45,444 nt of DNA from Collimonas sp. OK607. GTDB taxonomy: Bacteria > Pseudomonadota > Gammaproteobacteria > Burkholderiales > Burkholderiaceae_D. Below are positions 35,401 through 42,024 of the stretch, piece after piece. Every line of letters begins with the position of its first letter. Position 1 is the stretch's first letter. The stretch covers positions 1 through 45,444 of the forward strand of contig NZ_FOKF01000037.1 in assembly GCF_900111995.1 (NCBI RefSeq), written 5' to 3'. Under the pieces are notes generated by a model. The model was not told where the DNA came from and searched no databases. It saw nothing but the letters and a program-made list of their open reading frames with translations. Position numbers and translations under genes: made by a program.

Positions 35401-36725
35401 AGCACTTATCACGACGCGCCTTTTTGCAAGGCTCGGCGCTGGCGGTCAGCGCTACCGCCGTCAGCCGGATCGGCGCCGCCAGCCTGCCGGAAGCCGTATT
35501 GCAAACCCAAGCCAGCACCCAGCCTCCGCTTAGTCCCGCCAACGGCCGCCCTTATCAACCGGTTGTCACCTTGAACGGCTGGACGCTGCCGTGGCGCATG
35601 AATAATGGCGTCAAGGAATTCCATCTGGTGGCAGAGCCGGTAGTGCGCGAAATCGCGCCCGGCATGAAAGCCAATCTGTGGGGTTACAACGGCCAGAGCC
35701 CGGGGCCGACGATCGAGGTAGTGGAAGGCGACCGGGTGCGGATTTTCGTGACCAACAAATTGCCGGAACATACCTCCGTGCACTGGCACGGCCAGCGTTT
35801 GCCGAATGGCATGGATGGCGTCACCGGCCTGACCCAGCCGGGTATCTCGCCCGGCAAGACTTTCGTCTATGAATTCGTGGCGCGCCGTGCCGGCACGTTC
35901 ATGTACCACCCGCATGCCGATGAAATGGTGCAGATGGCGATGGGCATGATGGGCTTCTGGATTACCCATCCGAAAGACCCGTCGCTGATGCGGGTCGACC
36001 GCGATTTCGTGTTCTTGCTGAACGCCTATGACATCGAACCTGGCGCCGCTACACCCAGGGTCAATCAAATGACCGACTTCAACCTGTGGACCTGGAACAG
36101 CCGCGCCTTTCCCGGCATCGATCCGCTGGTGGTGCGACAGCATGACCGGGTCCGGATCCGGGTCGGCAACCTGACCATGACCAACCACCCTATCCACCTG
36201 CACGGCCACGAATTCGTGGTGACCGGCACCGATGGCGGCTGGACTCCACCGGCCAGCCGCTGGCCGGAAGTCAGCACCGATATCGCCGTCGGCCAGATGC
36301 GCGCGATTGAATTCGACGCCAGCGAGCCAGGCGACTGGGCGTTGCATTGCCATAAATCGCATCACACCATGAATGCCATGGGCCACGAGGTGCCGACCAT
36401 GATCGGCGTCGACCAGAAATCGGTATTGAAAAAAATCAACCGGCTGATTCCCGACTACATGGTGATGGGTGACAAAGGCGGCTCGATGGGCGATATGGAA
36501 ATGCCACTGCCAGACAACACCCTGCCGATGATGAGCGGCGCCGGCCCGTTCGGGGGGATTGAAATGGGCGGCATGTTTACTACGATGAAGGTACGCAAAG
36601 GCCTCGCCAGCAACGATTACAAAGATCCCGGCTGGTACAAGCATCCGGCCGGCACTGTCGCCTATGAGTGGAAAGGCGGTGATGCCGCGATGCCAGCCGC
36701 CACCCGGGCGCCTGATCGAATTTAA
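35397..36725 (+). CDS. Periplasmic multicopper oxidase (CopA/CueO-type)
   Basis: 442 aa with a Tat signal (SRRAFLQG at residues 5-12), so it is exported folded. Copper sites are HWHG (129-132), HPH (171-173), HPIHLHGHEF (264-273) and HCHKSHHTMNAMGH (317-330), which supply the T1 Cys-His-Met and the trinuclear centre. It probably oxidises Cu(I) to the less toxic Cu(II). About 110 residues follow the last site, rich in Met and Gly (near 355-398), an unusual C-terminal extension that may bind Cu(I). It is translationally coupled to the TolC-family gene. Confidence 0.9.
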   Translation: MKHLSRRAFLQGSALAVSATAVSRIGAASLPEAVLQTQASTQPPLSPANGRPYQPVVTLNGWTLPWRMNNGVKEFHLVAEPVVREIAPGMKANLWGYNGQSPGPTIEVVEGDRVRIFVTNKLPEHTSVHWHGQRLPNGMDGVTGLTQPGISPGKTFVYEFVARRAGTFMYHPHADEMVQMAMGMMGFWITHPKDPSLMRVDRDFVFLLNAYDIEPGAATPRVNQMTDFNLWTWNSRAFPGIDPLVVRQHDRVRIRVGNLTMTNHPIHLHGHEFVVTGTDGGWTPPASRWPEVSTDIAVGQMRAIEFDASEPGDWALHCHKSHHTMNAMGHEVPTMIGVDQKSVLKKINRLIPDYMVMGDKGGSMGDMEMPLPDNTLPMMSGAGPFGGIEMGGMFTTMKVRKGLASNDYKDPGWYKHPAGTVAYEWKGGDAAMPAATRAPDRI

Positions 36726-36788
36726 TTGAACCCGGCTTCCGCGCCGAAGCACACCGATATTTTATTTTTTAACGAAAAGGATATTTCC

Positions 36789-37274
36789 ATGAAATCCATA
36801 TTAATTGCATCAGTTCTGGCTTTATCGCTGTTATCCCTCAATGCCTTCGCCCACGACGAACCAGAACACAGTGTCGCCACCGAAAAACAGGACGGACATG
36901 CGGCTGCATTAGGTAAACCCGGGGTTGCCGGAAACGTAACGAAAACCATGAACGTCGACATGAACGACACGATGCGTTTCACGCCTGCGACCATCTCGGT
37001 CAAGCGTGGTGAAACCGTCAAATTCATCGTCAAGAATTCCGGCAAGCTAAAGCACGAAATGGTTCTTGGTTCTGTCGATGAATTGAAGGAGCACGCGGCC
37101 ATGATGGCGAAATTCCCGGAAATGGAACATTCCGATCCAAATCAGGTATCGGTTGAACCCGGTAAAACCGGCGAGCTGATCTGGCAATTTGGCAAAGCCG
37201 GCACATTTGAATTCGCCTGCCTGGAGCCGGGACATTTTGAAGCTGGCATGCGCGGAAACATCATCGTTAAATAA
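36789..37274 (+). CDS. Cupredoxin domain protein
   Basis: 161 aa from the ATG at 36789, preceded by AAAAGGA (36773-36779); a longer frame to 36726 is not favoured. The signal peptide is residues 1-21 (cleavage after AFA). A His-rich linker precedes a cupredoxin fold with type-1 copper ligands H89 (KLKHEM), C144 and H149 (ACLEPGHF) and M154. It is a periplasmic copper carrier or electron donor. Position right after the multicopper oxidase (63 nt) suggests it passes copper or electrons to it. Confidence 0.9.
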   Translation: MKSILIASVLALSLLSLNAFAHDEPEHSVATEKQDGHAAALGKPGVAGNVTKTMNVDMNDTMRFTPATISVKRGETVKFIVKNSGKLKHEMVLGSVDELKEHAAMMAKFPEMEHSDPNQVSVEPGKTGELIWQFGKAGTFEFACLEPGHFEAGMRGNIIVK

Positions 37275-37309
37275 TATTTTTCAACCGGATATACAACAAA
37301 GGAATTCTC

Positions 37310-37642
37310 ATGAAAACAAGTTCCGTTCTATTTGCGGCACTCGCCTTGACGTTAACCGCTTCGTTTAACTTGCCGCTTTCGGCGGTAGCTGCCGAGGAAA
37401 TCAAGCCCGCTGACACAGCGGCCATGTCGGCCGGAGAAGTGAGAAAAATCGATAAAGAGGCAGGCAAGATTACGATCAAGCATGGTCCATTGGTGAACCT
37501 GGATATGCCGCCGATGACGATGGTGTTTCGTGTTAAAGACCCGGCGATGCTGGATCAGGTAAAGCCCGGCGACAAGATAAATTTTGTCGTGGAAAAGACT
37601 AACGGCACCTTGACCGTCACTCAGATGCAGGCTGGCGATTGA
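37310..37642 (+). CDS. cusF: CusF-like periplasmic copper-binding protein, copy 1
   Basis: 110 aa. The signal peptide is residues 1-28 (cleavage after AVA). The CusF OB-like fold contains H58, M69 and M71 at the spacing of E. coli CusF H36, M47 and M49 (H+11, H+13). The position of the CusF tryptophan (H+8) is M66. So the capping aromatic of the Cu(I) site is replaced by methionine. It should shuttle Cu(I) or Ag(I) in the periplasm. It is the last gene of the TolC-oxidase-cupredoxin-CusF run; an AAGGAA ribosome-binding site lies upstream. Confidence 0.88.
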   Translation: MKTSSVLFAALALTLTASFNLPLSAVAAEEIKPADTAAMSAGEVRKIDKEAGKITIKHGPLVNLDMPPMTMVFRVKDPAMLDQVKPGDKINFVVEKTNGTLTVTQMQAGD

Positions 37643-37752
37643 GATTTATCAGCACATGAGACGATGGACATCAGAGTGAATATAATGTTCTGCATCACGC
37701 TGCAAGTAAGGCTGTACATCCCCGCGCCGACAACGCCACAGAACAGGACATC

Positions 37753-38844
37753 ATGAACGCCACATACAAGATCGCCATACTTGCCGGCGACGGCATCGGC
37801 AAGGAGGTCATGCCAGAAGGCCTGCGCGTGATCAAAGCCGCCGCAAAACGCTTTGGCATCACGCTCGAAATGACGGAATTCGACTGGGCCAGTTGCGATT
37901 ACTACGCACAAACCGGCAGCATGATGCCGGAGGACTGGAAGGCGCAACTGGCCGGGATGGATGCTATTTATTTCGGCGCGGTCGGCTGGCCCGTCATCGT
38001 CCCCGATCACATATCCTTATGGGGATCGTTGCTGAAATTCCGTCGCGAATTCGACCAATACATCAACCTGCGCCCGGCACAGACTTTCGAAGGCGTGCGC
38101 AGTCCGCTGGCGGGACGTGGCGCGGGCGACATCGACATGATGATCGTGCGTGAAAACACGGAAGGAGAATACTCATCGGTCGGCGGCATCATGTACGAAG
38201 GCACGCCGCACGAGATCGTCATGCAGCAGGCCGTGTTTTCGCGCCGCGGCACCGAGCGCGTACTCAAGTATGCATTCGACCTTGCCAGGACCCGCGCCCG
38301 CAAACACGTCACCGTGGCCACCAAAAGCAACGGCATTTCGATTTCCATGCCCTGGTGGGATGCCAGGGCAGCGGAAGTCGCCGGCACCTACCCGGATATC
38401 ACCTGGGACAAGCAGCACATCGATATCCTGTGCGCCCGTTTCGTACTGCAGCCGCAACGCTTCGACGTGGTGGTCGCCTCCAATCTGTTCGGCGACATCC
38501 TGTCCGACCTGGGACCGGCATGTACCGGCACTATCGGCCTGGCGCCATCGGCCAACCTGAATCCGGAGCGCAATTTCCCGTCGCTGTTTGAGCCGGTACA
38601 TGGTTCCGCACCCGACATCTACGGCAAGAATATCGCCAATCCGGTGGCGATGATCTGGTCCGGCGCCATGATGCTAGATTTCCTTACCAACAGCAGCGGT
38701 GCGGGCCGGGAAGCACATGACGCCATCGTCGCCGCGATCAAGTCAGTGCTGGCAAGTGGGCCGCATACACCCGACCTGGGTGGAAATGCCTCTACCACCG
38801 AGATGGGGCAAGCTATCGCTCGCCTGATCGGCGATACTGCATGA
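37753..38844 (+). CDS. Tartrate dehydrogenase/decarboxylase (TtuC/DmlA-like)
   Basis: 363 aa, isocitrate/isopropylmalate dehydrogenase fold. NAD-binding and substrate motifs: AILAGDGIGKEV (7-18), a VGWPVIVPDHISLWG block near residue 77, DIDMMIVRENTEGEYSSVGG near 117, and the family signature NLFGDILSDLGPACTGTIGL near 246. The enzyme oxidises D-malate or tartrate with NAD and a divalent metal. A TATAAT at 37681-37686 may be its -10. It has no visible link with copper and sits between two cusF-like genes. Confidence 0.88.
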   Translation: MNATYKIAILAGDGIGKEVMPEGLRVIKAAAKRFGITLEMTEFDWASCDYYAQTGSMMPEDWKAQLAGMDAIYFGAVGWPVIVPDHISLWGSLLKFRREFDQYINLRPAQTFEGVRSPLAGRGAGDIDMMIVRENTEGEYSSVGGIMYEGTPHEIVMQQAVFSRRGTERVLKYAFDLARTRARKHVTVATKSNGISISMPWWDARAAEVAGTYPDITWDKQHIDILCARFVLQPQRFDVVVASNLFGDILSDLGPACTGTIGLAPSANLNPERNFPSLFEPVHGSAPDIYGKNIANPVAMIWSGAMMLDFLTNSSGAGREAHDAIVAAIKSVLASGPHTPDLGGNASTTEMGQAIARLIGDTA

Positions 38845-39154
38845 CGGGATCCTGAAATTCACGGAGTCGTCACGGAGTCATGTCGGCGATGGCGCGTTTC
38901 GTAATGAGGCGCGCCAGAGAGATGACGAGTGAAATATTTCAAAAAAGTGTCACTTTGGCATTTCGTAACGAGCTGTAAAAAACCGGTACTTTTTGCCCGC
39001 AATAATGGAGTATCAACATCTCCCGGCGAGGCGTCGGCACTGCGACGCTTGATATGCACCCCCATCGCCCCCATATGCATCAAGTCATCCTGGAAAGCCT
39101 TATGCCATCCAAGTAATGCGATATTGAATCACCCAGTTTGAAAGGACTCTGACC
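38845..39154. other. Noncoding gap with small repeats between ttuC-like and cusF copy 2
   Basis: No gene is supported here. It holds two tandem 11-bp units TCACGGAGTC(G/A) (38859-38869, 38870-38880), a GCGTCG/CGACGC hairpin (39031-39048), and loosely repeated TTTCGTAA(T/C)GAG segments (near 38898 and 38962). An AAAGGAC ribosome-binding site lies just before the next ATG. Confidence 0.45.
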
Positions 39155-39502
39155 ATGCAATACCTGCAGATAATCGTCATCCTCACCACATTAATCATTG
39201 GCCTGCCCCTGAGCAGCATGGCAGCCAACAGCGACAACACCGAGATGCAAACCACGCCGGCAGACCAGACCGCGCTGCCGATGGTGGCCGGAGAAATACG
39301 CAAGGTAGATAGCGGCACCGGCAAGATCACCATCAAGCATGCAGAAATCCCCAACTTCGGCATGCCGGCCATGACCATGCTGTACAAAGCTGGCGATCCG
39401 GTCATGCTGGAACAGTTCAAGGCTGGCGACAAGATCGAGTTTGCCGTCGATAAGGTTGACGGTGCGTTGACTATAGTCAGCCTGGAATTGGCTAATCGAT
39501 AA
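39155..39502 (+). CDS. cusF: CusF-like periplasmic copper-binding protein, copy 2
   Basis: 115 aa. The signal peptide is residues 1-24 (cleavage near MAA-N). H62, M73 and M75 sit at CusF spacing (H+11, H+13) and the tryptophan position (H+8) is M70, the same change as in copy 1. IRKVDSGTGKITIKH and GDKIEFAVDKVDG align with copy 1, so the two are paralogues. It is cut off from the rest of the copper run by the tartrate-dehydrogenase gene and is probably expressed separately. Confidence 0.88.
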   Translation: MQYLQIIVILTTLIIGLPLSSMAANSDNTEMQTTPADQTALPMVAGEIRKVDSGTGKITIKHAEIPNFGMPAMTMLYKAGDPVMLEQFKAGDKIEFAVDKVDGALTIVSLELANR

Positions 39503-39532
39503 GCGGCGAAACTGCCGAGGAGATTGCCGTCG

Positions 39533-40048
39533 TTACTGACGGCGATTGACTATCCTGATCTCCGCCGGCTCGCCGTTTTGCGGTACCACTTCGAGCGACA
39601 CCACCGGCCCCTTGCGCGGATCATGCTGAAACGTGATCCGGATTTTCTGCGCGTTCTCTATCCCTGCAAAATCGCGGACCAGTATCCGCGTCACATTGGG
39701 CAATTCTTCCGAACCCAGCGCAAAAGCATCGCTCTCGTTTTGCTGCTCCGAGGCGACGTGGCCGTTTTTATAAACGCAGACGATGGCTTGTGCCGGGTCG
39801 ATACCGTTACTCATCAGGAATGAGTCGTTGACCAGAAACAAGGCCGGCGGGATCCTGGCGATGTCGATCTGGCTGATATCTGGCCAGTCGTTCTTGGTAA
39901 TCACTTTACCGCCGGGATAATACCTGGCGACAAATTGATCGCCCATGCAGGGCAGATGTCCGGCCGCCGCTTCTGCGTGTTGCAACAGTCCTTGCACGTC
40001 GCCGGGTTCGAACTCGACCGTAATTGTTGGTGTAAGCATATTTGTCAT
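39533..40048 (-). CDS. Hypothetical protein
   Basis: 171 aa; the ATG at 40039 would give a form three residues shorter. No signal peptide or membrane segment is seen, so it is probably cytosolic. I recognise no family. Visible features are a mixed alpha/beta composition, a QGLLQHAEAAAGHLPCMG segment near residue 19, and a C-terminus rich in Pro, Arg and Glu (PQNGEPAEIRIVNRRQ). It is divergent from argA with about 97 nt between the starts. Confidence 0.6.
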   Translation of the reverse strand: MTNMLTPTITVEFEPGDVQGLLQHAEAAAGHLPCMGDQFVARYYPGGKVITKNDWPDISQIDIARIPPALFLVNDSFLMSNGIDPAQAIVCVYKNGHVASEQQNESDAFALGSEELPNVTRILVRDFAGIENAQKIRITFQHDPRKGPVVSLEVVPQNGEPAEIRIVNRRQ

Positions 40049-40132
40049 GCCCGGATTATCGCATTGCGGACGACGCTGCGGTCACTTCGCGATACACCGC
40101 CACCCTACCCGCTGCCCCCAGCCATTTCCCCT

Positions 40133-40138
40133 TATAAT
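40133..40138 (+). promoter_or_regulatory. argA -10 box, candidate leaderless start
   Basis: A perfect TATAAT ends seven bases before the argA ATG (40146). Transcription would start at or next to the start codon. No Shine-Dalgarno is visible in the intervening GTGCGGC. The -35 region (about 40110-40115) is not recognisable. Confidence 0.5.
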
Positions 40139-40145
40139 GTGCGGC

Positions 40146-41456
40146 ATGGAAAATCCCAATGAATTCGTACAATGGCTGCGCTCGGTCGCACCCTATATCC
40201 ATGCCTTTCGCGGCAAGACCTTTGTTGTCGCCTTTCCGGGCGAACTGGTCACCGCCGGCGCCTTGCCGGTGCTGGCGCAAGACTTGTCGCTGCTGCATGC
40301 GCTTGGCATCAAGGTGGTTATTGTGCACGGCTCCCGACCGCAGGTCGAAGAGCAGCTGGCGCTGCGTAACGTAGAAGCGCGTTTTCACAACGGTTTGCGG
40401 ATTACCGATACGGCTGCGCTGGAATGCGCCAAGGAAGCTGCAGGCGAACTGCGCCTGGATATCGAAGCTGCCTTCAGCCAGGGCTTGCCCAACACGCCGA
40501 TGGCGCATGCCGCGATTCGTATCATTTCTGGCAACTTTGTCACTGCCCGTCCGCTGGGCGTGATCGACGGCGCCGACCTGCAGTTGACCGGCGTGGTACG
40601 TAAGATCGACTACGACACTATCCATCCAATCCTCAACGCCGGCGGCCTGGTATTGCTGTCGCCGCTGGGCTTTTCGCCGACTGGCGAAGCTTTCAACCTG
40701 ACCATGGAAGACGTGGCGGTCGCGGCGGCAATCTCGCTGCGCGCCGAAAAGCTGATTTTCATCAGCGAAACACCGTTGATGAAAGACGCCGGCGAGACTG
40801 AAATCCGCGAGTTGTCCTCGCACCAGGCACAAGCTGTATTGGACAGCGGTTGCCTGCCGGCCGATTCCGCCTTCTATCTGCAGCACGCGATCAAGGCCTG
40901 TAACGCCGGCGTGCCGCGCGCCCACGTGGTGCCGTTCGCCACCGACGGTTCGGTCTTGCTGGAATTGTTTACCCACGATGGCGTGGGCACCATGATTTCC
41001 TACGAAAACCTGGAAAGCCTGCGCGAAGCCACGATTGAAGACGTCGGCGGTATCCTGAAACTGATCGAACCGCTGGAAAACGATGGCACCCTGGTCAAAC
41101 GCGGCCGTGAACTGATCGAACGCGAGATTCATTACTTCTCGGTCATCGAACATGACGGCGTGATCTTCGGCTGCGCTGCCCTATATCCTTTCCCGACCGA
41201 AAAAATGGCGGAAATGGCTTGCCTCACGGTCAATCCGGAAGTCCAGGCGCAGGGCGACGGCGAGCGTATCCTGAAACATATGGAAAGCCGGGCGCGTGCG
41301 GCAGGCTTCACCAAGCTGTTCGTGCTGACTACCCGTACCTCGCACTGGTTCCTGCGGCGCGGCTTCGTCCACGCCACCGTCGACGACCTGCCGAAGGATC
41401 GCCAGCACATGTATAACTGGCAACGGAAATCGCTGGTATTGATCAAGACGCTATAA
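40146..41456 (+). CDS. argA: N-acetylglutamate synthase
   Basis: 436 aa from the ATG at 40146. A longer frame to 39945 overlaps the divergent gene, and the in-frame ATG at 40137 lies inside the -10 box. The N-terminal amino-acid-kinase-like domain has FRGKTFVVAFPGELV near residue 19 and KVVIVHGSRPQVEEQL near 56. The C-terminal GNAT domain (about 290-436) has AALYPFPTEKMAEMACL and TRTSHWFLRRGF. It makes N-acetylglutamate from glutamate and acetyl-CoA, the first step of arginine synthesis, and is feedback-inhibited by arginine in this family. Length matches E. coli ArgA. Confidence 0.94.
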   Translation: MENPNEFVQWLRSVAPYIHAFRGKTFVVAFPGELVTAGALPVLAQDLSLLHALGIKVVIVHGSRPQVEEQLALRNVEARFHNGLRITDTAALECAKEAAGELRLDIEAAFSQGLPNTPMAHAAIRIISGNFVTARPLGVIDGADLQLTGVVRKIDYDTIHPILNAGGLVLLSPLGFSPTGEAFNLTMEDVAVAAAISLRAEKLIFISETPLMKDAGETEIRELSSHQAQAVLDSGCLPADSAFYLQHAIKACNAGVPRAHVVPFATDGSVLLELFTHDGVGTMISYENLESLREATIEDVGGILKLIEPLENDGTLVKRGRELIEREIHYFSVIEHDGVIFGCAALYPFPTEKMAEMACLTVNPEVQAQGDGERILKHMESRARAAGFTKLFVLTTRTSHWFLRRGFVHATVDDLPKDRQHMYNWQRKSLVLIKTL

Positions 41457-41565
41457 AATCAAAACCTTAAGTCAAAACCCGGCCCCGGTCGAACTATCCC
41501 CTATTCAATTGATCTTACAAGCGAGCAGCTAACACAGCAGCTCGCAACATCTACAAGGAAAAACC

Positions 41566-41838
41566 ATGGCACGTACCATTCATTGCATCAAACTGGACAA
41601 AGAGGCTGAAGGCCTGGACTTCCCGCCGTATCCGGGCGAGCTGGGCAAGCGCATCTATGAAAGCGTGTCGAAAGAAGCCTGGGCCGGCTGGCTCAAGCAC
41701 CAGACCATGCTGGTCAATGAAAACCGCCTGAACCTGGCCGATGTGCGGGCCCGCAAATATCTGGCGACGCAGATGGAAAAGCACTTCTTCGGCGACGGCG
41801 CCGATGCAGCTACCGGCTACGTGCCTCCGACCGAATAA
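41566..41838 (+). CDS. yggX: Fe(2+)-trafficking/oxidative-damage protection protein YggX
   Basis: 90 aa, family-typical length. It has [20 protein letters not shown] with the conserved C7, [18 protein letters not shown], and [19 protein letters not shown]. In enterics YggX protects iron-sulfur clusters from oxidative damage in the cytosol. An AAGGAAAAA ribosome-binding site precedes the ATG. A GCGAGC/GCTCGC stem (41521-41545) lies in the argA-yggX gap. Confidence 0.95.
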   Translation: MARTIHCIKLDKEAEGLDFPPYPGELGKRIYESVSKEAWAGWLKHQTMLVNENRLNLADVRARKYLATQMEKHFFGDGADAATGYVPPTE

Positions 41839-41878
41839 GCAACCGCTCCAGAATATCTCTCCTCCCGCCTACCTCTGT

Positions 41879-41905
41879 GGCAAAATAAGCAAGATTTATT
41901 TTGCC
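41879..41905 (+). terminator. Hairpin between yggX and the M16 gene
   Basis: GGCAAAATAA (41879-41888) and TTATTTTGCC (41896-41905) form a perfect 10-bp stem with a 7-nt loop, 40 nt after the yggX stop. It is A/T rich and lacks a trailing U-tract, so termination is uncertain. Confidence 0.45.
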
Positions 41906-41975
41906 TGGGGTAGCATCCCATTGCGGGCCAATGCGCCGCAACCCAGCCTGGATTCAAGTAATTATCCTTAACCGG

Positions 41976-41989
41976 ATATACGCGTATAT
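41976..41989. promoter_or_regulatory. 14-bp perfect palindrome before the M16 gene
   Basis: ATATACGCGTATAT is fully self-complementary and ends 35 nt before the M16 start codon. It could be a repressor site or part of a promoter. No family can be assigned from the site alone. Confidence 0.4.
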
Positions 41990-42024
41990 TTATCGATTCA
42001 CCTTCCCCACAGATCGGAAATTTC

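Noticed and set aside
35409-36752. 447-codon open frame on the minus strand
   Set aside because: It is antisense to the multicopper oxidase and its His-rich sequence mirrors the Met/Trp/His codons of the real gene.
39146-39154. ACTCTGACC before cusF copy 2 as another REP-family copy
   Set aside because: Only one short arm is present without an inverted partner; a chance match.
40056-41153. 365-codon open frame on the minus strand
   Set aside because: It is antisense to argA, with no recognisable domain and no ribosome-binding site.
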